DNA from: an uncultured Planctomycetia bacterium
Lineage (GTDB): Bacteria > Planctomycetota > UBA1135 > GCA-002686595
DNA length: 27,418 nt
Direction of reading: 5' to 3'
Assembly: GCA_938003765.1 (NCBI GenBank)
Contig: CALKYE010000032.1
Span: forward strand, 1-27,418
The position numbers were made by a program, and so were the translations under genes. Positions within the stretch are counted from its first letter, which is position 1. Every line of letters begins with the position of its first letter. Of the stretch, positions 15,692-24,164 are shown piece by piece. Under the pieces are notes generated by a model, which was not told where the DNA came from, did not search any database, and worked only from the letters and a program-made list of their open reading frames with translations.

Positions 15692-16300
15692 GTGCCGGCT
15701 CGCGTTGCGCTGGCTCGAGCTGCGCCAGCTCCGGCCGCGTTGACTCCGGCGATGCTCGGTCCCGACGCGCAAGCGCGACTCGTTCAACGTGTGCGCGCGC
15801 TGCTCGGACCGCGTGCGCGGCGCGCGGCCGAGAGCCTCGACTTCGCGCAACAGGCCTGGCTCGAGTTGCTCGAGCACGACGCTGACGCCGGCGCTGCGAG
15901 CGACGAAGAAGCGCTGCTGCGTCGTCTGTGCGCCATCGCGCGCAACAACGCTCGCGATGCGGCGCGGCGCAAGGGCGTGCTGCGCCTGGAGTCGGTGATC
16001 ACGGACGGCGCGGCGTTGGCCTCCGCCTGCGCGCCGCGCGCAGAGGAGCTCCTCGCCGCGGAGCAGAGCTCTCCGTCGCTGCGCTTGGCGCGACGCGAGG
16101 ACCACGAGCTCCTCGAGCAGCGCCTCGCCGCGCTCGAGCCCGCGCTGCGCTCCGTGTTCGACTTGCGCGCGCGCGAAGGCCTGAGCTTCCCGGAGATCGC
16201 CGCTCGCCTGTCGCGCCGGGAAGACGCGGTGCGCAAGGCCTACTACCGCGCGGTGCAGGCGCTGCAACGCGGCGATGCTCGCTTCGGCGGCGCTCGCTGA
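15692..16300 (+). CDS. ECF-like sigma-70 family RNA polymerase sigma factor
   Basis: The GTG at 15692 was chosen because GGAGG lies eight bases upstream; an in-frame ATG at 15752 is the alternative, with a poorer site. The product is 202 residues. Region 2 runs from about residue 28 to 95: RLVQRVRALLGPRARRA, SLDFAQQAWLELLEH and LCAIARNNARDAARRKG correspond to the core-binding and -10-binding helices. Region 4 (about 140-195) has LPALRSVF-like ALEPALRSVFDLRA and the helix-turn-helix GLSFPEIAARLSRREDAVRKAYYRA. The first helix of region 2 is short compared with typical ECF sigmas. Its promoter targets are unknown. It is divergent from the NHL gene (138 bp) and convergent with the protease gene. 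Confidence 0.87.
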   Translation: MPARVALARAAPAPAALTPAMLGPDAQARLVQRVRALLGPRARRAAESLDFAQQAWLELLEHDADAGAASDEEALLRRLCAIARNNARDAARRKGVLRLESVITDGAALASACAPRAEELLAAEQSSPSLRLARREDHELLEQRLAALEPALRSVFDLRAREGLSFPEIAARLSRREDAVRKAYYRAVQALQRGDARFGGAR

Positions 16301-16389
16301 AGAGCGCTGACGCGCTGCGCCATCGCCCGGCGCTCGCGACTTCACGTCCTCGACTGAAGGTCTCCCGAGCTGCGCTCAGGAAACGAAAG

Positions 16390-16421
16390 CGGGCGGCGCG
16401 TCCGCGAGGACGAGCCGCCCG
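16390..16421. terminator. Hairpin, likely terminator of the S8 protease gene
   Basis: CGGGCGGC (16390-16397) pairs with GCCGCCCG (16414-16421), with an inner GTCC/GGAC stem. On the minus strand the hairpin is followed by CTTTCGTTTCC, a T-rich tail, as expected for termination of transcription coming from the protease gene. Confidence 0.6.
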
Positions 16422-16450
16422 ATCCGCCGCGGGCCTGTCGGCCGCGAGAC

Positions 16451-16494
16451 GGCGCCGTCCGCCGCGTGTGGAGAGCTCCGCGGCGGACGGCGTT
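16451..16494. terminator. Long stem hairpin between convergent genes
   Basis: GCCGTCCGCCGCG (16454-16466) and CGCGGCGGACGGC (16479-16491) are exact reverse complements around a 12-base loop; one further C-G pair and two G-T pairs extend the stem. On the plus strand GTTT follows. It lies just past the protease stop codon and 151 bp past the sigma-factor stop, so it probably acts as a bidirectional terminator. Confidence 0.7.
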
Positions 16495-16500
16495 TGTCGA

Positions 16501-18438
16501 TCAAGGCTGGTACCAGGACCAACCCAGGTAGCGCGGGCTCAGGTCGCAGCGGTACTTGTGCACGCGCAGCTTGTAGACGCCGCTCACCGTCGGCGTGAAC
16601 TCGACGATCTCGTAGGTGTTGTCCCAGCTCGACGAGCTCGCCACGGTTGCGTTGGCGGAGTTCACCACGCGCAGGTCGAGGTCCGCGCAGGGCTTGGTCG
16701 CGTAGCTCGCGTAGGCCGGGTCGTTGTCCCAGGCGATCACGACGCGCACCTTGCGACCGGCGACCAGGTTCATGCTCGTCATGTCGACGTCGGCGGCCGA
16801 AGCGCACGAGTAGCCCACGCCGCCCCAGTTGCCGCCGATGCGGCGCGTGAGCAGGTCGGCGTTGTAGGACACGATCGCGCCCGCGCCGTCGTACTCCGAG
16901 AGCCGCGTCGATCCTTCGATGTTGTGCGTCGCGCTGGCCATCAAGATCGCCTTGACCGACTCGGGCCACGACGCGAGCGCCGCGTTGCGCTGCATCATCA
17001 GCGCCGCCGTGCCCGTCACCATCGGAGCGGCGAAGCTCGTGCCGCTGTCGGTGTAGCTCACCCACGTGCCGCTCGTGCTGGTCGTGGTGATGCTCGTGCC
17101 CGGCGCGGCCACTTCGGGCTTCTCACGGTCGCCGAACTGCGAGGTCGGATCCTTGAAGCTCGAGCAGCCGCTCATCGCGTCGCCGGCCCACGAGACCGTG
17201 CCGAAGTCGTTGAAGTTGCCGACCGCGATCAGGTTGTAAGCCAGGCCCGGGCTGGTGACGTTGCCTTCGAACCCGCACGACGGGCCGCGGTTGCCGGCGG
17301 ACTTGACCACCGTGCGCGCGCGGTTGATGACCATGCCGTCGTAGAACTTGTCGTTGTCGCCGGGGACCAGGTTGGTGTTCGAACCCCAGCTCAGGTTCAG
17401 CGCGCGCGCGCCCCAGTTGGCCGCGGCGGTCGAGCGGTTCTGCAACTGCGCGCCGTCGCCGCTGCACGAGCCGCCGGCCCACAGCGTGGCGGCCGGAGCG
17501 ATGCCACGCGTGCTGGCGTGGGTGCTGCGCAGGATGCCGGCGACGCCCGTCGAGTGGCTGCTGGCCGAGCCGCACACGAACGAGCCGTCCTGCACCGTGC
17601 CGGCGAGGTACGGGTTGGCGGTGGCGATGCGGCCGCCGACTTCGATCTGCGCGATGCGCACGCCGGCGCCGGTGATGCCGAGGTTGTTGACGATGTGCGC
17701 GTTGATGGTCTGGCGCGCGACCGACAGGTCCTCGTCGGCGTCGACCGACAGGTAGATGCGCTCGACGTCTTCGCGCTGAGCGAGTTCGCGGATCTGGCTC
17801 GCGTCGAGCGAGGCGTGGATCACCGGCGAGTAGTCGTCGGCGAAGTGCTCGATGCCGGCGGCGTCGAGTTCGGCGCGCAGCCCGACGACGAGCTGCGAGA
17901 CGAACAGGGCGCGCGCGAAGTCCATGCCCTCGAAGTAGGCGGTGGTGGCGGCGTCGTCGACGAGCAGGATCTCGCCCTCCTCGGGCGTGAGGCGCTCGAA
18001 GGTCTCGGCGGCCGGCTCGTGCAGCCAGATCGCGACCTTGATCGGAGTGTCGTCGGTCGCGAGCGCGAGCAGGTCGGACAGGCGCGCTTCGAGCTTGCCG
18101 TAGCGAGCTTCCTGCGCGGTCTGCTCCTCGAGCTCGAGCGCGACGAGGTCGGTCTCGTAGCCCTGCTCGTCGAGCGCGACCTGGTGGATCGTCCCCGTCG
18201 ACTCGTCGAGCACCTTGAAGCACTGCACGCTGTGGCGCGAGAGCTCGAAGTTGGCGTTGGTGGAGCCCAGGAGCGAGAGCTTCTCCGGAGCGGTCCCGGT
18301 GCGGCGCGCGACGAGCGCGACGACGCGGCCGTTCTCGCGCTCGAGGCGGGCGTCTTGGGTCTGGGCGGGAGCCGCGGCGCACAGCACGAGGGCTGCGAGC
18401 GCGATGGCGGAACAGTCAGTCACGGATTGGAACTTCAT
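16501..18438 (-). CDS. Secreted subtilisin-family (S8) serine protease with Asp-to-Glu change
   Basis: The 645-residue product has an N-terminal export signal (residues 1-25) and a long propeptide-like region to about 245. The subtilase core follows. His295 lies in SSHSTGVAGI, the oxyanion Asn383 in KSAGN, and the nucleophile Ser468 in SGTSFAAPMVTG. The strand that normally carries the catalytic Asp reads VRIAQIEVGG, with Glu266 at that position and no nearby Asp. A C-terminal jelly-roll domain (VRVVIAWDNDP, CADLDLRVVN, YEIVEFTP) resembles the beta-domain found after many S8 cores. The enzyme probably degrades proteins outside the cytoplasm. Glu occupies the acid position in the related sedolisins, so activity may remain. 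Two terminator hairpins follow the gene. Confidence 0.9.
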   Translation of the reverse strand: MKFQSVTDCSAIALAALVLCAAAPAQTQDARLERENGRVVALVARRTGTAPEKLSLLGSTNANFELSRHSVQCFKVLDESTGTIHQVALDEQGYETDLVALELEEQTAQEARYGKLEARLSDLLALATDDTPIKVAIWLHEPAAETFERLTPEEGEILLVDDAATTAYFEGMDFARALFVSQLVVGLRAELDAAGIEHFADDYSPVIHASLDASQIRELAQREDVERIYLSVDADEDLSVARQTINAHIVNNLGITGAGVRIAQIEVGGRIATANPYLAGTVQDGSFVCGSASSHSTGVAGILRSTHASTRGIAPAATLWAGGSCSGDGAQLQNRSTAAANWGARALNLSWGSNTNLVPGDNDKFYDGMVINRARTVVKSAGNRGPSCGFEGNVTSPGLAYNLIAVGNFNDFGTVSWAGDAMSGCSSFKDPTSQFGDREKPEVAAPGTSITTTSTSGTWVSYTDSGTSFAAPMVTGTAALMMQRNAALASWPESVKAILMASATHNIEGSTRLSEYDGAGAIVSYNADLLTRRIGGNWGGVGYSCASAADVDMTSMNLVAGRKVRVVIAWDNDPAYASYATKPCADLDLRVVNSANATVASSSSWDNTYEIVEFTPTVSGVYKLRVHKYRCDLSPRYLGWSWYQP

Positions 18439-18640
18439 GGCGATAGGCGAGCGGAATGCTCAGTCGAAATGTGCCTCTGTCGAGGGCGGGCCCCTTGCCC
18501 GCGCTCGCCGCCTCCAGCGCGCTCGCGCCGCGATCCGGAACGCATTCCGAGAAAAACGCGCGAGCTGCTGACAACGCTCCGCGCCGCCGTCCGTCGGCCT
18601 TGCGCACCCCAGCGCGCGGCGCTCCGATGGGGGAACCACC

Positions 18641-19192
18641 ATGCGAACCCCTCTCGCCCTAGTTCTCCTCGCCGCCGCCCTCGCCTGCCGTTCCTCGCAC
18701 GAGCCGTCCCGCGCCGAACCCGCGCCGGGCTACGCGCTGAGCGAGGAGACCTGCGGCAGCGTGCGGCCGCTGACGGTGTTCGGACCGCTGCGCCTCGCCG
18801 GGCAGCCCAAGCCGGCGGACCTCCAGGAGCTCGCGAACCGCGGCGTGCGCCACGTGGTCAACATGCGCCACGACAGCGAGCCGATCGGCTACGACGAGCG
18901 CGCCGCCGTCGAGGCCCTCGGCATGACCTACGAGCACCGGCCGTGGAACGGCGTCAGCCAGCTCGACGATCAGGTGTTCGCCGACTACCGGGCGATCTTC
19001 TCGCGCGCCGCGGAGCCCACGCTGGTGCACTGCAGCTCGGCCAATCGCGTCGGAGCGGTGTGGATCGCGTGGCGCGTGCTCGACGGGGGAGTGGAGCTCG
19101 AGCGAGCCGTCGACGAGGCGCGGCGCGTCGGGCTCAAGAGCGCTGAGTACGAAGCCAAGGCGCGCGACTATGTCGCGCGGAACTCGCACTGA
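18641..19192 (+). CDS. Exported DUF442/tyrosine-phosphatase-like protein
   Basis: This 183-residue protein starts at ATG 18641, with GGGGGA about 7 bases upstream. An N-terminal hydrophobic segment ends in LAAALAC, a weak lipobox, so Cys16 may be lipidated. The rest follows the DUF442 (beta-lactamase-hydrolase-like phosphatase) pattern: FGPLRLAGQPKPADLQELA, GVRHVVNMRHDSEP and the active-site loop LVHCSSANRVGAVW, with Cys131 and Arg136 spaced as CX4R as in that family. The expected reaction is hydrolysis of phosphotyrosine or another phosphoester on the outer face of the membrane; the substrate is unknown. It is divergent from the protease gene (202 bp) and ends 27 bp from the convergent large gene. 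Confidence 0.82.
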   Translation: MRTPLALVLLAAALACRSSHEPSRAEPAPGYALSEETCGSVRPLTVFGPLRLAGQPKPADLQELANRGVRHVVNMRHDSEPIGYDERAAVEALGMTYEHRPWNGVSQLDDQVFADYRAIFSRAAEPTLVHCSSANRVGAVWIAWRVLDGGVELERAVDEARRVGLKSAEYEAKARDYVARNSH

Positions 19193-19219
19193 CGCTGCGT
19201 CGCGCGCCGAGCTCGAGCT

Positions 19220-22200
19220 TCAGCGCGCGCGCGAAGCCCAGCGCACGGCGATGTCGCGCAGGTCGCCTTCGCCGGGTCCGTCGTGGCTCTGGTCCGCGGC
19301 GAAGAAGCGGCGTTCGATGCCGTCGATTTCGGCCTCGAGCGCGCGTCGTTCGTCCGGCGCGAGTCCGTTCTCGGCGTGGATCTCGCGCAGCAGGCCGATG
19401 ACATTGAACGCGGTGGCCTGCTCGGGAACCGGGAAGCGCTCGCTCGCGGCCTCGCTCGGCTTGCGGCGCGTGCGCATGGCGACGAAGCCCATCGCGACCA
19501 GCGCCGCCAGCGCGCCGCCGACCGGGAGCGCCCAGTTGGTGCGCGTCTCGCCGTAGCGCCGCTCCAGCTTGACCAGCGGCTCGACGCTGGCGAGGTCGGC
19601 GTCGACGTAGCGGAAGTGGTCGAGCGACTTGGTTTCGACCTTCGGCTTGGGGAAGGCGAGCGTCTCGGGCAGCTCCTTGGCGTCGTCGTCGGCCTGGAGC
19701 GTGAGCGTCCACAGGCGCTCGGACACCACGCCGTCGAGCTCTTCGTCGAACTTGACCACGCTCACGCCCTGATCGTCGCGCGCGCTGATCGCGAAGCCCG
19801 TCGGCGCGAAGTCGAACAACGCGTCGAACTCCGGAGCGAGCCCGACCACCGTCGCCTTGACCTCGAGCAGGAGCTTGCCGTCCTTGGCCTGCCGCTCGTC
19901 GAGCGTCTGCGTGATCGCGACCCGCGTGTGCGGCCGCGGATCGCCCTGCGCTTCGCTCGCGTCGAGCGCGAGCACCGGCGACTCGACCGGAAGCACCGCG
20001 TAGCCGCTGGTGTCGAGGAAGTCGAGGTCGAGGTGCAGCGGCGGAACCTTGTCGATCTGCGGACCGCGCGGCTTGACCAGCAGGTATGCGTAGGGCGTGC
20101 GTCGCCAGCCGTACTGCGCGTCGGCGATGGAGTGCGCCTTGGGATTGTTGAAGGTCACCGAGAGCACGTCGAAGTTCTCCTTCAACGCCTCGCGCGCGGC
20201 CTCCTCGAACTTGTCGCGGTAGTCCTCGGTCGGGCGGCCGTAGTTGTACGAGTACGACTGGCTGTTCTGGTTCTGCAGGTACTTGCCGAAGCCGCCGGAC
20301 TCGCGCTCGATCTCGCGCGTGTGGCGGATGTCGACGCGCAGGCCGAACGGCTGCGCGTGGCCGACGCGCGTCGATCCATCGACCGACACCACGAGCTGGA
20401 TCTCCGTGACGAGGTCGCTGTAGTAGTCGAACACGCTGCGCACGTCGCGCGCGAGCTTGTGCTCGCCGACGATGGCCAGGCCCTCGCGCGCGTAGCGGAA
20501 CTTCACGCCGGGGTTGGCGTTGCTCATGCGCGCGAAGAGCGAGCTGGCGAACTTGGCCAGGTGGCGTTCGCCGCGCTCGCCGCCGAGCGACGTGAGGCGC
20601 TCGCGCACCAGTCCGATCTGCTCCGAGGCCAGCACGTGCTTGGGCTCGATGGCCTTGAGGTCGCAGGCGCCGAGCGCGGCGTAGAACCACAGCTCGTACA
20701 CCTCGGTCGACTCGTCGGCCTCTTCGAGCGTCGGCGCCGCGGCGGCGTACGCATCGGCCGCGCGCGCGAAGGTCGCGAACGCGGCTTTGCGCCGATCGCT
20801 GAACTGCGCTTCCTTCTTGAGCGTCGCCGCGTAGTTGTTCTCGTCGTGCTCGATCGTGGCCTGCGCCAGCCAGAGCTGCCACGACGTCGCGTGCTTCTCG
20901 AGCGCGCGCGCCAGCGTGGTGCGCGCCAGCTCGTAACCGCGCCGCACCTCGGCCTCGATGTCCTGCTGTCGACGGTTGGTCTGCTTGTCCTTCTGGAGCG
21001 CGGGGTCGCGCCAGACCTCGAGCAGGTTCTCGCGCATGGTCTGCACCAACCCCGCGAGCATCTTGGGGTCGAGCGTGTCCATGGGGCCGAAGATCTGCTC
21101 GACCGTCTCGAGGCGGTAGATCTCGGCGGTGCTGTGCGCCGTCTTGAACGCCTGCGCCAACTGGTCTTCGTCGATCTCCACGCCCAGCGTGCGCAGGCGC
21201 GCGATCCACTCGCCGAGCTCGCGCAGGTTGCGGTCCTGCTTCGAACGCGTGAGCGGAATGCCGCTGGCGCGCTCCTCGAACCCGAAGAAGTAGATGTAGC
21301 GGTTCTGGCGGCGGCTGGAGTCGTTCGGGTCGTGGTTCTTGATCCACACGCGCAGGAACTCGGCTACCAGCTCCTCGGTCTGCTCCGGCAGCGAGCGCGC
21401 GAGCGACTCGATGTAGGGGAACGCGAGCGCTTCTTCGCCGACCTTCAGCAGCAGTTGCGCGAAGATCATCTGGAAGCGCGGCTGCAGCGTCGGGTCGAGC
21501 CGCGCGAGCCAGTCGTCGCTCGGGCGCGTGTCGAGGATCTTGTCGGTGCGCAGCGGCGTGGGCATGTGGCCGCGTCGCCCGCCGCCGTACTCGTAGTAGA
21601 AGAAGTTCCCGTAGTAGTCGCGCTCCATGCGCGGCCCGAGCGAGGTCGACTCGTCGTTCTGGTACGTGAACTGCGCCTCGCGCAGCCAGGCGTCGGCCAG
21701 CACCTCGAGCTCGCGCTTCCACTGATCCGCGAGCTGCGGCGCGGCCGCGAGCAGCGCCTTGGTCGCCGTGCTCTGCAGCTCGAGCAGCTTGAGCCGCCGC
21801 TCGTCGTTCATCGGCTCCGCGGCGAGCTTGGTCGAGGTCGCGGCGCCGATCGTGGCCAGGATCTCCATGCCGCGCTCGGGGCGACTCGTGAAGCTCTCGT
21901 CCAGCCATCGTGCGCCGAGTTCGTCGCGCAGCTTGGGCGCGAGGTCCACGGCGCGCGTGAGCGCCTCCGACTTGGCTTCGTCCTCGACCTTGCCTTCGGC
22001 CAGCACGGCCTGCGTCGCGTGCCAGGCCTGCTCGAGCCACTCGGTCTTCTTGTCGTCGTCGTAGCGCGCGAGGTAGAAGCGCGAGAGCAGGTTGAGCGCG
22101 TCGCGATCGTCCTTCTCGCGCGCCTCGTCGAGCGACGGCAGCAGACCTTCGAGATAGAACGGACGATCGGCGTGCACCAGCACGTGCGCGAGGCTCCGGC

Positions 22201-23251
22201 GCGAGAACGCGCCCGCGGCGTCGTCGAGCGTCGGCTTGACCGCGGCGAGGAAGGTCTGGAGCTGGTGGCCCGAAGCGAGCGACTGCGACAGGATCGCGCC
22301 GAGTCGTTGGAGGTTGTCCTTGGCGATGTCGCCCTTGCGCAGCGACGCGAGGCCGACCACGTCGGCGGGCGCGAACACGTTGCGCTCGATGTAGGGCATG
22401 CCCTGCTGAGGAACCTGCGGCCGCTGCTTGGGACCGCTCATCAGCGACAGGAGCAACTGGTCGTAGCCGGCCTTGTGATCGGCCTCCTCGAGCGTGTCGA
22501 ACAGCGCCTTGACCGCGCTCCAATCGCCCAACGTCACGTCGCGCTGCAGCTTCTTGATCGCCTTCTCGAAGGCGTCCTTCTCCGCCTTCTCCGCCGCGGC
22601 CTTGGCTTCCTGCTCCGCCTTCGCGGCGGCATCCTTGGCCTGCTGTTCGGCGTCCGCGGCGCTCGCCGGAGCACTCTCCGCGGCGCCTTCGCCCTCCGCA
22701 GCCGCGGGAGCGCTGCCCGTCGCAGCCGGAGCAGCGGCCGGCCCCGTGGCGGGCGCTGCGGGGGCGCCGGACACGGTCGTGGGAGCGCTCGTGCTCGCTG
22801 CGGGAGTGAGTCTCGCCGCGCTCACCGAACGCGCGCCAGTTACGACGACCGCTCCCGTGGAGATTCCCGCCGCCGCGAGCTTGGCCGCAATCTCCGCGTC
22901 CACACCGCTCGGCGACTCGGCCGCGCCGGTGCGCACCTCACCGCTCGCTCCCTCGCCGCCCTCCGTCGACTCCGCGTCGTCCTTGAGCGGCGTGGACCAG
23001 GCCTTGAGGATCGTCGACGCGCGTCGGTCGTACTCGAGCGTCTTGAGTCGCTCGCCCTTGAACGTGGGCTTGGTCTTGTCCGGCTCGCCGTTCGTCGCGT
23101 TCGGCGTCGCGGCGGGCGCGTCCTCCGCCTCGACCATCTCGACGTAACCCAGCTCGTCGAGGATCACGACCTGCGCAGATGCGCGCGACGCGCCCAGCAG
23201 CAAGGCCGCGATCAACCACGCACGGTTCGGCATCACATCACGGTGCAGCAT
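19220..23251 (-). CDS. Very large exported protein with C-terminal membrane anchor
   Basis: The product is 1343 residues from ATG 23251, chosen because GGGGAG lies nine bases upstream; ATG 23260 and 23233 are alternatives. A signal peptide ends near ASAQ. An Ala/Pro/Gly-rich linker comes next, then an Ala/Glu/Lys coiled-coil stretch (about 200-240). A long, mostly helical region with TPR-like character follows (FYLEGLLPSLDEAREKDD, TEIYRLETVE-like repeats), then beta-rich domains, a membrane helix at about 1241-1259 (ALPVGGALAALVAMGFV) and a short cytoplasmic tail. It is the last gene of the Bat-type operon, 223 bp after the small helical gene. The layout resembles the large extracytoplasmic partner proteins found in planctomycete Bat loci. 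No enzymatic motif was recognised, and a structural or assembly role at the envelope is inferred. Confidence 0.8.
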   Translation of the reverse strand: MLHRDVMPNRAWLIAALLLGASRASAQVVILDELGYVEMVEAEDAPAATPNATNGEPDKTKPTFKGERLKTLEYDRRASTILKAWSTPLKDDAESTEGGEGASGEVRTGAAESPSGVDAEIAAKLAAAGISTGAVVVTGARSVSAARLTPAASTSAPTTVSGAPAAPATGPAAAPAATGSAPAAAEGEGAAESAPASAADAEQQAKDAAAKAEQEAKAAAEKAEKDAFEKAIKKLQRDVTLGDWSAVKALFDTLEEADHKAGYDQLLLSLMSGPKQRPQVPQQGMPYIERNVFAPADVVGLASLRKGDIAKDNLQRLGAILSQSLASGHQLQTFLAAVKPTLDDAAGAFSRRSLAHVLVHADRPFYLEGLLPSLDEAREKDDRDALNLLSRFYLARYDDDKKTEWLEQAWHATQAVLAEGKVEDEAKSEALTRAVDLAPKLRDELGARWLDESFTSRPERGMEILATIGAATSTKLAAEPMNDERRLKLLELQSTATKALLAAAPQLADQWKRELEVLADAWLREAQFTYQNDESTSLGPRMERDYYGNFFYYEYGGGRRGHMPTPLRTDKILDTRPSDDWLARLDPTLQPRFQMIFAQLLLKVGEEALAFPYIESLARSLPEQTEELVAEFLRVWIKNHDPNDSSRRQNRYIYFFGFEERASGIPLTRSKQDRNLRELGEWIARLRTLGVEIDEDQLAQAFKTAHSTAEIYRLETVEQIFGPMDTLDPKMLAGLVQTMRENLLEVWRDPALQKDKQTNRRQQDIEAEVRRGYELARTTLARALEKHATSWQLWLAQATIEHDENNYAATLKKEAQFSDRRKAAFATFARAADAYAAAAPTLEEADESTEVYELWFYAALGACDLKAIEPKHVLASEQIGLVRERLTSLGGERGERHLAKFASSLFARMSNANPGVKFRYAREGLAIVGEHKLARDVRSVFDYYSDLVTEIQLVVSVDGSTRVGHAQPFGLRVDIRHTREIERESGGFGKYLQNQNSQSYSYNYGRPTEDYRDKFEEAAREALKENFDVLSVTFNNPKAHSIADAQYGWRRTPYAYLLVKPRGPQIDKVPPLHLDLDFLDTSGYAVLPVESPVLALDASEAQGDPRPHTRVAITQTLDERQAKDGKLLLEVKATVVGLAPEFDALFDFAPTGFAISARDDQGVSVVKFDEELDGVVSERLWTLTLQADDDAKELPETLAFPKPKVETKSLDHFRYVDADLASVEPLVKLERRYGETRTNWALPVGGALAALVAMGFVAMRTRRKPSEAASERFPVPEQATAFNVIGLLREIHAENGLAPDERRALEAEIDGIERRFFAADQSHDGPGEGDLRDIAVRWASRAR

Positions 23252-23351
23252 CGACTCCATCTCCCCGCAGGCGCTCACTCAGCGCCTGTTCTTCCTCCAG
23301 CGGACCGTTCCACCACGCGCGCTCGCCGCGAACCGCTCGAGCGCGCGCCCC

Positions 23352-23474
23352 TCACGAACCCGAGCCGTCGGGCGGTCTGCCCGAACTCGCGCCGCGCGCG
23401 TCCTTGGGCTGCTGACCACCGGGCTTGCGTCCAGGCTTCTTCCCGCCGCGACCGCGGCCGGATTTGCAACCCTG
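23352..23474 (-). other. In-frame coding-like extension after the UGA of the preceding gene
   Basis: After the UGA at 23477-23475 the same frame continues for 40 codons to TGA 23352: QGCKSGRGRGGKKPGRKPGG and onward to RPPDGSGS. The composition is a Gly/Lys/Pro/Gln-rich basic tail, not the Arg/Ala/Ser mix of chance frames here. There is no start codon. It is probably the original C-terminus of the 24101 gene. A hairpin (GCCGC, loop GGTC, GCGGC) begins 17 bases after the UGA. Confidence 0.5.
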
Positions 23475-24101
23475 TCACTGCGAGGGCAGGGGCAGGCCCT
23501 GCAGTTCCTCGAGATCCATGCGCGCGAGCGCGATGGCCGACTCGAGGTTCTCCTTGGCCTTCTTCGAGCCCGCGTCGTCGGCGCTCTGCTCGGCCAGCCA
23601 GCGGTAGTTCTGTCGCGAGGCGTCGATCTCGCGCTCCCACTCCTCGCGCGGCGCGCCCTCCAGGCGCATCAGCCAGGTGTTGTAGTACTGCGCGTTCGCG
23701 AGAGCCTCGCGCGCACCGGCCACGAGCGCGGGATCGGCGCTCTGATCCTCGACGAGCTCCCCGACGAGCTGCTCCAGGTCGCGACGCGCGTCCGGCAGCT
23801 TCGACGCGAACATCTGCGCCTTCGCGCGCTCGAGCCGCAGCGTGCGCGAGAGCGCGACGTGCTCGTTGCGCACCGAGGCCAGCGCTTCGGCGTAGGCCTC
23901 GTCGGCCTCCACCCACAGCGACTTCGCCGCGGTGTCGCCTTCGATCGCGGCCACCGCGCGGGCCTTGCTCGCCGCCGCTTGCGCGACCTCGACCAGGTCG
24001 GCGGTGCGGTCGTCGGCCAGGTGCTCCTGGCCGGGGCCGTAGTGGTACGCGCCGGCCGCAACCGGCAACAGCAGCCAGGCGAGCAGGATGAGGCGTCTCA
24101 T
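23475..24101 (-). CDS. Small exported helical protein of the Bat-type operon
   Basis: The 208-residue product starts at ATG 24101 with GAGGA about 8 bases upstream. A signal peptide is clear (MRRLILLAWLLLPVAAGA). The mature part consists of paired helices (VAQAAASKARAVAAIE, ADEAYAEALASVRNEH, ARDALANAQYYNTWLM-like) resembling a short TPR array, such as the BatC/BatE-type TPR proteins of these loci. It ends at LQGLPLPSQ and a UGA, after which the same frame stays coding-like for 40 codons, so the annotated end may be premature. It is 63 bp downstream of the BatB-like gene. The role is probably as a periplasmic partner of the VWA proteins, which is inference from position. Confidence 0.8.
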   Translation of the reverse strand: MRRLILLAWLLLPVAAGAYHYGPGQEHLADDRTADLVEVAQAAASKARAVAAIEGDTAAKSLWVEADEAYAEALASVRNEHVALSRTLRLERAKAQMFASKLPDARRDLEQLVGELVEDQSADPALVAGAREALANAQYYNTWLMRLEGAPREEWEREIDASRQNYRWLAEQSADDAGSKKAKENLESAIALARMDLEELQGLPLPSQ

Positions 24102-24164
24102 GGTTTCGATCCTCGGGATAGGTCAGGGAAGCTCGCGGTTGCGTGGCGCAGACCGCGGGTGGAC

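Noticed and set aside
15668..15692. Short direct repeat GCTCCAGACG twice before the sigma-factor start
   Set aside because: Ten bases repeated once in GC-rich DNA is weak, and the second copy overlaps the likely start codon; no operator can be argued.
23475..23477. General reassignment of UGA as a sense codon
   Set aside because: Many genes here end in TGA at sensible positions (for example 9357, 16298 and 19190), so UGA is a normal stop. Only the local readthrough question remains.
19283..24091. A 1602-codon open frame on the plus strand
   Set aside because: It lies antisense to the large exported protein and the small helical gene, is dominated by Arg/Leu/Val/Glu in patterns typical of antisense frames in GC-rich DNA, and has no domain.
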